DNA of 64,000 nt from Cylindrotheca closterium (taxonomy: Eukaryota; Bacillariophyta; Bacillariophyceae; Bacillariales; Bacillariaceae): NCBI GenBank assembly GCA_933822405.4, contig CAKOGP040001758.1:867134-931133 (forward strand). The letters are read 5' to 3'. Made by a program: the position numbers and the translations under genes. Below the pieces are notes generated by a model, which was not told where the DNA came from, ran no database searches, and was given only the letters and a program-made list of their open reading frames with translations. How positions within the stretch are numbered: the first letter of the stretch is position 1; every line of letters starts with the position of its first letter. Positions 29,908-40,037 of the stretch are shown piece by piece.

Positions 29908-31685
29908 ATGAAGATCTGCTTTCCTCTTGCTCTCTCTGTCGCCATCTTTGCTCATGCAGCAAATGCCTAATCCTTTGATTATGCTGCTCCTGCCACCGGG
30001 TCTGCCAAGTGGTAAGCTTGGAATTTCGTGCTTGATTGATATTAATTTGCACATGTCCACCAACCAACATCTCTGTTTTCGCACACGATATGTAGTGCAC
30101 GATATGTAGTGCCTTGGTCAATGTGATCATGGACGAATCCGGATCAATGAGTGGTGATCAATTTTTCTCAAGAATGTGGCCCTCCCAAAGATGGCCACTG
30201 AGCTTTACAGTTCCAACCATAACTACTCCGATGTCTTTGTCTGCAGCAGTGGATTTGGCTATTTCGCTAGCAACAGCGTCCAGGCCTACCGTCATCTTGG
30301 TTCCACGACTTACAACTCGGCTGGCGTCATTGCGGAACCTTCTGTAGTGGCTTGGTATGCCAGCGGGGGACTCGAGGATGGCTGGTACGCCATGAAGCAC
30401 GGCATGGGAGATATCCCTGCTTCCATTGATGGAAAAGACTTGCTTTCACACTGTGCCAGTGTTGACAAGAACCTCATTCTTGTGACCGATGAAGACCGCG
30501 ACGATGCTTACAGCAACGTCGATGCAGCTAGCATTGCCAACTTGATTGATACCAATGGGTACATCTTGAATGTGATTGCAAACTATGGCATCAATGGCAC
30601 TACCAGCGACTTTGGCATGAAGATTGGAGGCGGTGGCTCCAACAGCACCATTTTCCGTTTTGATTCTTCCGCTACTGACAACTGACCTCCGTCAGTACAA
30701 CACCTAAGTCACTTCCTTCGGAGGAACCCATCCCCACTACACCGAGCTCATTGTCGACAAGCCAGGAGCTGCCTGGAACATTAACAGTCTTCGTGCTGGT
30801 GGTCTGCTGGCTCAAATCTTTGCTGATATTTTTGTGGACATTAAAGTCAAAGAAATCTCTAATGGAAGTGGCGGTCCTTCAGGTGGTGGAGGTACTGTCC
30901 GTGTTGGTGGACCCGAAGCCGGTGGAGATCCCCACATTACTACCTGGAACAATAAGGAACACTACGAGTACCATGGACAGTGCGACCTTGTCATGGTAAA
31001 GGATCCCAGCTTCGCCGATGGTCTTGGGCTTTATCTTCATATTCGTACCAAGATTGTCCGATACTGGTCATACATTCAAAGTGTGGCCATCCGCATTGGT
31101 GATGGCGTTCTTGAAATTGAAGGATCCGCAGATGCCAAGGACGCTCAGGCTCACTATTGGAAGAACTTTAAATACCAAGCCGACCTTGACACTTTTGCTG
31201 GCTTTCCAGTCACCCAAAAGCTTCCTTCCGTTTACAAGCGTTCCTACACCATTGACTTGAGCTCCAAGTTTCCTGGACAAGATATTACAATTCAATTGTA
31301 CAAGGAATTTGTCCGTATCAAGATCAATGGCAAAGAACAAGTTTTTGGCAACTCTGTTGGTCTACTCAGAGACTACAAGACTGGAAAGACTCTTGCTCGT
31401 GACGGTGTCACAGTCTTGGACGACTTTACTGATTTGGGTGACGAGTGGCAAGTTTTGCCCAGTGAACCAAGACCATTTCACGAGATTGCCCATCCCCAAT
31501 TCCCCGAGCTCTGTTTGAAGCCTGAAGATCCTCGTGGGGAGCGCAAGCGTCGTTTGGAAGAGTCCAGCATCTCCGTAGAAGATGCCGAGAAGGCATGTGT
31601 TTCATTGAAGGATCCCCTTTCCATCAAGGATTGTGTCTACGACGTGTTGGCAACCCAAGACGTTGACATGGTTGGTGCCTTTTAA
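29908..31685 (+). pseudogene. Decayed vWA-VWD secreted protein gene
   Basis: The reading frame starts with a good signal peptide (MKICFPLALSVAIFAHAANA) and meets TAA at 29968. It continues SFDYAAPATGSAK to a consistent intron (30012-30109, gtaagc/gtag). The next exon opens with a vWA MIDAS (MDESGSMS). A frame slip near 30163-30175 moves coding to another frame (ALPKMATELYSSNH ... to 30682). A second slip near 30680 returns to the first frame, with a further TAA at 30705. The remainder is intact to 31685 and contains a VWD-like domain (GGDPHITTWN ... GQCDLVMV). The domains point to an extracellular or cell-wall adhesion protein. At least four lesions argue for a pseudogene, though the last 283 codons remain open. 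Confidence 0.75.
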
Positions 31686-32343
31686 GAGATCGATAAAGCT
31701 CAAATCGGGAGCCGAGACTTGAACAACGGTAGAGAAGATTGTTGCACACACACTACATTCACTGGTCTAAGTTTCAGATGAATGAAATCCTAATTGAGTC
31801 ATTCGTATGGAAATTTTGTCTATTCATTCACCTTTCTTATCATCATCCTGCAGTATTTTCGTTTCTAGGGTACGTCTCTATCGTCTTCAAAATGATTGGA
31901 AAATGGACTCCTTAGAATGAATCAACTCTCTTTACGATACAATTGATTGCCACATTCAGACCTACAAGACGTTCCAGCATAGCAAGAATCAACCCTTTTA
32001 GGATTGTGATGATGTACAGCACGTCATCTGTTAGAGTTACAATACAGTACTTTTCGAACTCGGAAAAACGCTTTCCAGCAAGGGTTTCCAGCGCCAATTT
32101 TATTGCATTTTGGCGCAAACTGTCAGAAAAACGCGTTCCGGCGCCAATTCCATTTTCCTCGTTTTATATATTTTATATAAAATACGTGAATCGAATTATG
32201 GGACAAGCGATATTTTCCCTTGTGTTTCCGGGTCGATAGTGAAAAAGCCCCACCGCAAGTTGGCCGACAACACACAACTCAGGGGTATAACAGCTCATCA
32301 ATCAATTCCACCCTTGCCTTCCAATTCCTTTCACAATCCAACA
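31686..32343. other. Intergenic, no gene seen
   Basis: 658 bases. The frame of the following gene is open up to 32110, but the extension lacks its conserved composition. A short imperfect repeat around ttccagcgccaatt / ttccggcgccaatt lies at 32085-32150. Confidence 0.5.
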
Positions 32344-33363
32344 ATGAATCTATCATTTGGATGCAACAATCTCTCTAACTCGCCTCCTCGAAAAAAGAAA
32401 GGAGTCAAGTTTGCGGACGAAGAAGAAGTCCACGACGTTCTACGACGCCGAAGTCAGATATCCCGAGAGTCAATGCATGGTATTTGGTTTGACGGCGAGG
32501 ACTTTGAATCCTTTATCGAGGACATGGAAAAGAGCATCAAGAGACTGGAAAAAGGAAAAGTACTGAAGGATAAGAAATACTCATCTCTGGGTTTGGAATG
32601 CCAAACCCAAGAAGGCAGTGCTCTCCGTCAATGCCAAAAAGAATATGCCTGGGACATGGTTTTGTGGGAACAAGAGCAGCAACAAAAAGAAGGCAGGAGA
32701 TCCTCCATGCAACTCGCCGAAGCGTACCGCGAGGCTTCGCGAGATGCTGAAGTTCGTGCTGTCAAATCGGCTAGACAGGTATCGGATGAAGCCCTAGAGG
32801 ATTACACGAAAAGCGGTTTGTTGAATCGATTGGAAGAGGAAGGATCCAGTTCCACGTTCATGTCCCTGTCCGATGTCGACGGGCCTGAAGTACATACGGA
32901 GTTGCCCCGGACCAAGCCAGTCCGCGTTCGTTTTGCGGAAGAGCCAGTGGTCCATACAGTTATCCGACGTCGTAGTCAGATATCTCGTCAGTCTTTGGAA
33001 GGCATTTGGTTTGGCTGCGAGGACTTTGAAGCCTTCATGGACGAGGTGGAAGAGTCCGTCGACAAGATGGAACATGGGGAGCAATTACAGGAAAAGGAAG
33101 AGACGTCACTAGGGTTGGAAGCGCTAACAGAAGAGGCAAATGACCAGCGCCACAAAAATCAAGAAGACGCCTGGGATACGGTATTGGGTGAACAAGACGA
33201 TCAACAGAGAGAAGGTGTAACATCTCCCTTTCAAATCGCCAGAGCCTACCGAAAGGTTTCGAGTGATGCTATTATGAATGCAATTGCACAAGCCAGAAAA
33301 GTATCAGAGGAAGTACAAGAAGACAAGTGCGCGGATGACGAAAAGGATCTCCTGTTGAAATAG
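32344..33363 (+). CDS. Internally duplicated diatom-type protein, function unknown
   Basis: 339 residues from ATG 32344, chosen because it follows a leader-like pyrimidine-rich stretch and directly precedes the first conserved block. The protein is two copies of one ~150-residue unit. Each copy has V-K/R-FAxExxVHxVxRRRSQIS-R, GIWFxxEDFExF, SSLGLE or TSLGLE, an AWDxVLxEQ block and a YRxxSxDA helix. Copy 1 spans about 20-160 and copy 2 about 185-325. It is charged and predicted helical, with no signal peptide or membrane span. The SRxSxxGxW(F/Y)xxEDF pattern recurs in many diatom proteins of unknown role. Confidence 0.7.
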   Translation: MNLSFGCNNLSNSPPRKKKGVKFADEEEVHDVLRRRSQISRESMHGIWFDGEDFESFIEDMEKSIKRLEKGKVLKDKKYSSLGLECQTQEGSALRQCQKEYAWDMVLWEQEQQQKEGRRSSMQLAEAYREASRDAEVRAVKSARQVSDEALEDYTKSGLLNRLEEEGSSSTFMSLSDVDGPEVHTELPRTKPVRVRFAEEPVVHTVIRRRSQISRQSLEGIWFGCEDFEAFMDEVEESVDKMEHGEQLQEKEETSLGLEALTEEANDQRHKNQEDAWDTVLGEQDDQQREGVTSPFQIARAYRKVSSDAIMNAIAQARKVSEEVQEDKCADDEKDLLLK

Positions 33364-33672
33364 TACTGTCAAACAGTTTTCCTGACTTCGCTCATGCATG
33401 AAAATATGGTGCACATGTTCAATGTACCAGCATAATACATACTTGTACTGTATGAACGTTCTTTTTTAATAAAAAAAGCGGTATAATGATCAATCAATTT
33501 TTTTCCAGAATACGACTTGGTCGACTACTGTAGACTGCATATCTTTCTGTTCAACGTCGAAACATGAGAACACCAGACGACTTATTGTTGCTGAAGCCAT
33601 CCAACTCTATCCAATAATACTCTACTCTGCCTGCAGCAACTTCACTACGTACTAAAACATTTTTCCTCTACA
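33364..33672. other. Intergenic, no gene seen
   Basis: 309 bases between the duplicated-domain gene and the TspO gene; AT-rich, no supported features. Confidence 0.5.
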
Positions 33673-34605
33673 ATGAGAAATTTTCACCTACTTTACTCCT
33701 TCGCACTTTTGATCACATGTTCTCGAGGATTCACAACCGCTTGGGCTCCGGCGACGACAACAAGGAGGACGACGACAACAAATTCCATCCACCAGCAACC
33801 TTTTGGGAACCAAATACAATCTACAAGTGCATCGAAATCCGCATTATTTTTTGCGCCACAACGATCTAATCGTCACCGCCCTTCGATTGTTATTGACATC
33901 GCTTCGAGTAAAATCTCAGTCATTGACAAATCTTCATCTTCCACAAGAACCCAAACGACCAAACTCGACGCAGCACCCACTTCGATCGCCAACAGCCTTC
34001 CCTTTGCCAATTCTCCAAAAGCTCTTATTGCCATCAGTATTATTGGCCACGTTCTTGGAGGATTGATTGGTACCCCCTTTGTCATTCGCGCCACCCGAGG
34101 TCCGGTCTCGTGGTATCGCAAGATTTCGTTGCCGTCGTGGACCCCACCCGATGCCATTTTTGGCCCCGTCTGGTCGACCCTGTACGCTCTCATGGGACTA
34201 GCCATAGGCCGACTATGGAATGCGACAGCCTCGAATCCACAGCCAATGAATATCCTTGCCTTGGGATTGTGGACGGTTCATTATATCATCAATGTTTTGT
34301 GGGCACCAACTTTTTTTGGCATGAAAAAGCTCCGATTGGCTTCCATTATGAATGGACTATTGCTGTCGACTTTGATTCCAGTTATTGTTCTTTTGGGATT
34401 CCATATCCAACCAGTTCCACAGCCAGCAACGGCCGCTCTCTTGTTGCCATATTTAGGATGGTTGACCTTTGCAACCTTTCTGAATGAAAATATTTGCAAA
34501 CGAAATCCTACCGACACCAAGTTTGGCGGATACAATGAAGCCCGATTGCAAGCAGATTTGGCAAAGTTGCAACAACAAGCAGCTCGATTTGCAAATGGAA
34601 AGTAG
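33673..34605 (+). CDS. TSPO: TspO/MBR-family membrane protein, organelle-targeted
   Basis: 310 residues. An N-terminal signal peptide (FHLLYSFALLITCSRGFTTAWAP) with a Ser/Thr-rich transit-like region to about residue 110 precedes a five-helix TspO domain (about 117-285). Family marks include GxxxGxPF, WYRKISLPSWTPPDAIFGPVW, an N-x-LW-x-PTFF-type block and LGWLTFATFLNENI near the end. TspO proteins bind tetrapyrroles and sterols and act in porphyrin handling and stress. The extension suggests the plastid envelope, or passage through the ER, rather than mitochondria. The coproporphyrinogen oxidase gene lies next, on the same strand; the pairing is noted but probably not an operon. Confidence 0.88.
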   Translation: MRNFHLLYSFALLITCSRGFTTAWAPATTTRRTTTTNSIHQQPFGNQIQSTSASKSALFFAPQRSNRHRPSIVIDIASSKISVIDKSSSSTRTQTTKLDAAPTSIANSLPFANSPKALIAISIIGHVLGGLIGTPFVIRATRGPVSWYRKISLPSWTPPDAIFGPVWSTLYALMGLAIGRLWNATASNPQPMNILALGLWTVHYIINVLWAPTFFGMKKLRLASIMNGLLLSTLIPVIVLLGFHIQPVPQPATAALLLPYLGWLTFATFLNENICKRNPTDTKFGGYNEARLQADLAKLQQQAARFANGK

Positions 34606-35487
34606 AGCATTATGCTTTCGGGGATTGGCTGCTGGGCTGTCAAAAGTGGAATAAATTCGTCAGAATGGATCGATCGCATAGGCATGGTAGAAAAGAAAAA
34701 TAATTCAAAATACAAATAAACTATGTATAGACGTTGACGAATTTCTACGATAGATCATCAAAGTATCATACCTCATCATAGAGCGATCTGCCCTCTTATT
34801 TTGTTTTCGTTCCTTCAGTCAGTAAAGCGAATAGTCTGACAAATCATCGAGGGAACACCACCATTCGTTTGTTGGTCTATCTTGAGTATCTTTGGTCATG
34901 GTGTTGCAAACCCCAACAACGAAGGTACATCACCTCATCCTTGATGAGTGGTGTTCAGGGTGCTCCTGGCTGCTGATGGTGGTGTATTGTTGAAGTATCT
35001 TGGGCTTGGAGGAGAAAGGGAACCAACCCGAACTCTGATTGCTTTCTAATCTTCAGCTTGGATGAGTGATGAGGCAGATTGTTGAAGTATCCTTGACTTG
35101 GATGGACAAAGGTCACAAATCCGAACTTCGAATCCAAATTTCTTGCATTCTGGACCCTCAATTTGTGGGCTTAGATTTCAACCCGAACCGATGGGAACCT
35201 TGCCGCACAGAAGAGCAGACCAAAGATACAGATACACGTGGAGTGCGAATTCGGTTTCACCGTACAAACCTACTGGATCCATCGAGTCGACGCCAGGTTG
35301 AAGTGAGAACCTACCACAGCCTGGCTTCATTTTCGACCGACGAAGGTTGTCAAACACAATAAAAATCTGTGAGGAAGTTGTTTGCCATCCCTTTGAACAG
35401 ACTTGCGATTCGGTTTTTGTAATCCGTACCCAAGTTTCTAGAGAACCTCTCATAACTTTCAAAGCTTTCGACATTCACGGATACAAG
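34606..35487. other. Intergenic with imperfect direct repeat
   Basis: 882 bases without a supported gene. A diverged direct repeat (ttgttgaagtatc ... cttgga ... ccgaact) occurs at 34985-35040 and 35078-35132. The promoter and leader of the coproporphyrinogen oxidase gene must lie at the right end. Confidence 0.5.
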
Positions 35488-36917
35488 ATGAGAGTCATCA
35501 GTACCTGCTTGACAATTCTATCGGCTGCCTCTTTGGCGCAAGCATTCTCTCCCGTCCGACCATCTTCTTTGGGTCGCGGAGGAAGGTGAGGACTTCCATT
35601 GATGGTGGATACTGTGGATGGATTTATGATTATGCATATGCAATCCTTGGATAATCACTTTGCCATCCATTTTGCTTTGTCTGAACTGGTTTTCTCACTT
35701 TACCTGAATTTTCTGTCATGACTTCTTCTGTACTATGACCACAGCCAATTGCACTCCACCGCCGAGAAGACTGAAGGAAAGAAGGCCGGAGAGGATGCCC
35801 CCCCAGTAAGCATTGGATGGGATTCTCACCAAGCTGTCGTAAGTGTGGTCCAATCACCTGAATTTAGTTGGAATCTGAGAATTTTTAGTTTAGGAACAGG
35901 TACTGACGTTTTCTCATTTGTAATAATATTGTTTATTGACAACAGGAAAAGATTCCCGATTCTCTTGTGCGAGAGGGAGATGGCCCAGAAGGAAACTACC
36001 CAATGCGCTCCAAGTTCGAAAAGATGTGTCGTGAAGCCCAAATTTCCATCACCAAGGCTATTGAAGATATTGACGGAGATGCCAATTTCCGAGAAGATTG
36101 CTGGACCCGTGCCAACGGCGGCGGTGGTATGTCTCGAGTTCTTTCCGGCGGAAAGGTCTTTGAAAAGGCTGGAGTCAACCTAAGTGTTGTTTACGGATCC
36201 ATGCCCCAAGAAGCACTTCAAGCCGCCACCGAACGTGGTATCGACCGAAGCAAGGGAATGGCGCCCGGTGAACGTGTTCCATTCTTCGCCTGTGGATTGT
36301 CCAGTGTCATGCACCCCAAAAACCCCCACTGTCCAACTATGCACTTCAACTACCGTTATTTCGAGACTGATGGTGGCGTGTGGTGGTTCGGAGGAGGTAC
36401 CGATATCACTCCATCCTACGTCAATGAGGAGGACATGAAGCACTTCCACGGAACATACAAGGAAGTGTGCGACAAACACGACCCCGAGTACTACAAGGAG
36501 TTCAAGGCCTGGGCTGACCGATACTTTGTCATTCAACACCGTAACGAAACCCGTGGACTTGGAGGAATCTTCTTTGACGACCAAAATGACAAGGACCCCG
36601 AAGAGCACTTTGCGTTCAGTGAGGAATGTCTGAACTCTGTTGTCAAGGCCTACGGACCCATCATTGAAAAGCACAAGAATGACGAATTCACAGAACAGGA
36701 GAAGGAATGGCAATTGATGCGTCGGGGACGTTACGTCGAATTCAACTTGGTCTATGATCGCGGAACAGTTTTCGGATTGAAGACCGGTGGACGTATTGAA
36801 AGTATTCTTATGAGTTTGCCCGAAACTGCCCGTTGGGAATACAACCACATCCCTGAACCAGGCACACCCGAGTACGACTTTATCGATGCCTGCAAAACGC
36901 CACGAGAATGGGTTTAA
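35488..36917 (+). CDS. CPOX: Oxygen-dependent coproporphyrinogen III oxidase, plastid
   Basis: Three exons (35488-35585, 35745-35838, 35946-36917) give 387 residues; introns are 159 and 107 nt with gtgagg/cacag and gtaagt/aacag borders. The enzyme decarboxylates two propionates of coproporphyrinogen III to give protoporphyrinogen IX in heme and chlorophyll synthesis. Family blocks are clear: [57 protein letters not shown] and PREWV at the C-terminus. Exon 1 encodes a signal peptide ending AQAFSP, the diatom plastid-import pattern (Phe at +1). Length without the presequence matches the family. Confidence 0.95.
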
Positions 36918-37904
36918 TCTAAAACGCCTTGTAAATTAAAAAATGCACTCAATCCTCTTTCATTTCAACATTAAAATAACATAAGGAGCTCATGAATGAT
37001 TGGTAAGTTGGATGCCAATAGACTAGACCTTATTAGATATGCTTGGCATAGGATCAGACCAGTGTCGCTACTCACTGTGACATCGTTCGGGCCTGTTATT
37101 AGCTACAGTATGGTGCTGTACTCGTGGTGTAGGTACTACCTAGTATGTACTGCAGCTTCCGACGATCTGCGATCCAAATATGAACCCGGCAGCAGATCAC
37201 AGTTCAATTTGCGGTGGTACTGTATTGACACGAGAGTCCTAGACTGACTGACTGACTCAGGCATACCGGTACTTCACCTAGCCCAGATATTCTGACAAGA
37301 AAGCGGCAGATGTGACCCACCACCACACCATGGGACTGATACGCTACTGTATGGAACCGTGAATACCGTACCTCGTGGTACTCGACATAGCTATACCGAT
37401 AGAGGTTAGGAAGCAAGACATTTTGAGAGGAAAGATTCAATAGCTGGATGATGGCCCAAGATTTAGGTGCGGTCCCCGAATGAGTAGCTCTAGTAGTCTT
37501 TTGAACGAGAGTCCCAGTTTGGTGATAGAAAATAGACCCGTAAGTTATGTCTTTCACGGACTGTGGCTCAAGTAGATTTTTACATCATTCTTCGTAGGCC
37601 TTATATCACCACTCCTTTTCCACGAGTGTGCCGTTCCCGCGTATGCGGTATCACATTGTCAAATCCCTTAAATCGTTGGAAAATACTTTAAATGTGTGAT
37701 GTCATGGAAATCATCATGAAGCACTGAGAATTCCACAATGGTCGCGTCTAAAACATATGTAATTTTGAGCTTTCCAGACTTTTTCAATTTCCACTTATGG
37801 CAAACGATTGGAAACAAAAACCACGACGAAATTGTTTTTGTTTGTTGTCTTCCCACTAAGATTTTGCAAAATCTCGCTCTCATAATTTCTAAAAGCACCA
37901 AAAG
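36918..37904. other. Intergenic, no gene seen
   Basis: 987 bases. It contains a short (ACTG)n run at 37244-37260 and several taccggta/tactgta words, but no frame with coding character. Confidence 0.5.
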
Positions 37905-39758
37905 ATGAACGCTCCAACTAACTTTCAACGCTCTTCCTCTTGGACTCTGCAGTCCTACCTCAAGAGCAAGGACACCCCACAAGATGACGAAAAGGATAAC
38001 GATATGGCTGTGCCAAAGACTGACCTTCTTCGTGGTTTCAGCAGCATTTTGGACACTTCCGCTGCCTATGATGTTCTCCCTCACCAGGTTGAGAACCAAC
38101 ATGATTCCTCCAAGACTTCCAAGCGTGTCTCCATCATTTCTTCTGCTTCTGAGGCCGACACTCGCTGCAGTGAGAGTGACGATGACGACAGCTGGATGGA
38201 TGCCCTCTGCGATGTCCCAGTTGAGATGATCGATGCCATCGATCCACTTCCTATTTTTCAGGATGATGTGCTGGCAACTCCCACCAACAGCCAGACTCAC
38301 AAGCGAAGCGCTGATGACTTGATCAGTCCTACCATTGTGACTCCTTATACTAGTGGAAAACACATTGCTCTCAGAAGAGTCTCCGTGGATGGATTCCTTC
38401 CCGCTGCAGCGACTCCTCCTGCTCCACGAGCACCAAAGAATGCTCCTCCAACAAGACCAAGCCGTTTGGACAATGTTGCTTCACCTGAAGCCAATGTCGA
38501 TGCTGTCTGGTCTAAAGGTAACTTTAGACCTTCTCAGCTTTTCCAAAAGGAGCTAAGATTAGTCAAGCGGAAAGCAACTACCAGCGAACCATCAAGCATG
38601 AAGGCACCTCCAGCAACCAAGGATGTACCGTTTCCCAACATTTCATCCTCTGGCCGAGTTCGCAAGAGTGTCAAGCTCTTTGATCCTCTGGACTACGAAA
38701 ACCCTCGGAAGCCAAGAAAGTCCAAGTCTGTCATCAAGAAACAGGGAAATACCAGCGAGCAGGTTCTTGCCAAGGCCTCCTTCTCTTCTAATGACGTTCC
38801 ATACCACATTGTCATGGAGCCAATCAAGAAGAAGCGCAAGATGGAGACTCCCGTCAAGGTCGAGACTGGTGCCAAGAAGTCCGATACTTCCAGGAAGCTC
38901 AAGTCTTTGAAGAAGGCTACCCCTTCGACTCCCAACAAGATCAATTGTTCCACAAAGGTTGGAATCTCCAAGAGTGCTGATTCCCAGTCGAAAGAGAACA
39001 AGACCAGAAGAATCAAGGCTTCCAAGGCTCGCCGTGCCGCTGTCCTTCGCCCCAAGGATGCCCTTCGTCCTCGGGTTCTTACTCCCACCAAGGTCAAGGG
39101 TGATCCTACTCCACTCGATCTGTCCAAGATTCCAGTGGTGGTCGGCAACAAGACCTTCTCCGACATCCAAGCGGCAAGCTGGACCAAAAAGTACAAGGAA
39201 TTCTTGGCCTTCAAGGAATTCTACGGCCACACAGCAGTCCCTCACTTTTACACTCCCAACCTCAAGCTGTCCCGTTGGGTTAAGCGCCAACGCTACCAGT
39301 ACAAGTTGCGATTGAACAAGCTCGCAAGCACCATGACCGACGATCGCATTACCCTCTTGAACGAGGCTGGTTTCATTTGGGATTCTCACACCAACGTGTG
39401 GATGGAACGCTACCGCGAGCTCTCCAACTTTGTGAAAAAGCATGGCCACTCCGGCGTCACCTCCACCCGCAAGTCCAAGAAGCACTGCTGCTTGGCCGCC
39501 TGGGTGAAGCACCAGCGCAGACAGTACAAATTGATGAAGATGGGCTGCCCAAGCCACATGTCTCCCGATCGTATTGACCTCCTCAACAAAATTGGCTTCC
39601 AGTGGTTCATTCGCCCAAGCTACCAAAACGAAATCATCCACAAGCTCCAAACCGAGGAGGACCAAACCACGCGTGTTCCTAGACCCACCACCACGGAAGC
39701 ATTCCAAGTCGATGATGTCAAGCCTGACCAAGTCAAATCCACCTTTGCTGACTTGTAA
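37905..39758 (+). CDS. HA-domain (helicase-associated) DNA-binding-like protein
   Basis: 617 residues, intronless, strongly codon-biased. The N-terminal 420 residues are disordered and very rich in Lys, Ser and Pro with probable nuclear signals (KKKRKM, RKPRKSK). Two HA domains close the protein, about 425-495 (WTKKYKEFLAFKEFYGH ... LSRWVKRQRYQY) and 500-570 (WMERYRELSNFVKKHGH ... LAAWVKHQRRQY). Both carry the W-x5-8-L, Y/HGH and LxxWVKxQRxQY pattern. HA domains are three-helix, Myb-like units widely expanded in diatoms and inferred to bind DNA. No helicase domain is present. Probably a nuclear regulator. Confidence 0.82.
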   Translation: MNAPTNFQRSSSWTLQSYLKSKDTPQDDEKDNDMAVPKTDLLRGFSSILDTSAAYDVLPHQVENQHDSSKTSKRVSIISSASEADTRCSESDDDDSWMDALCDVPVEMIDAIDPLPIFQDDVLATPTNSQTHKRSADDLISPTIVTPYTSGKHIALRRVSVDGFLPAAATPPAPRAPKNAPPTRPSRLDNVASPEANVDAVWSKGNFRPSQLFQKELRLVKRKATTSEPSSMKAPPATKDVPFPNISSSGRVRKSVKLFDPLDYENPRKPRKSKSVIKKQGNTSEQVLAKASFSSNDVPYHIVMEPIKKKRKMETPVKVETGAKKSDTSRKLKSLKKATPSTPNKINCSTKVGISKSADSQSKENKTRRIKASKARRAAVLRPKDALRPRVLTPTKVKGDPTPLDLSKIPVVVGNKTFSDIQAASWTKKYKEFLAFKEFYGHTAVPHFYTPNLKLSRWVKRQRYQYKLRLNKLASTMTDDRITLLNEAGFIWDSHTNVWMERYRELSNFVKKHGHSGVTSTRKSKKHCCLAAWVKHQRRQYKLMKMGCPSHMSPDRIDLLNKIGFQWFIRPSYQNEIIHKLQTEEDQTTRVPRPTTTEAFQVDDVKPDQVKSTFADL

Positions 39759-40037
39759 GCAGTTTTGAAAAGAAATAATGTTACAATGAATAGCTTGCAG
39801 CTGGGGGCTGCTGGGGCTCGAAAAAGTTGGGAACCGTAACATTAGTTTTGGGAATTTTTATATGTGACACAATTGTAGTTCTTTAAAAAAGTGTGTTTGT
39901 GTATGTGCTTACGTTTTTAAAAGTTTGAAAGCTGAACATCCGTCCTATAGACAGTAAGTATACTGTATGTAGCTGCCATAACTTCAATTCCATGATCTAC
40001 TGTCTGTAGTACAGTTTTACTGTAGTCCATTATAAAA

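Noticed and set aside
34985..35132. Diverged direct repeat considered as a transposon end pair
   Set aside because: Same orientation, imperfect, and no inverted termini or transposase frame nearby.
38643..39842. 399-codon open frame antisense to the HA-domain gene
   Set aside because: It lies opposite a strongly codon-biased gene, where the complementary frame is often free of stops. Its Leu/Gly/Val-rich translation has no domain.
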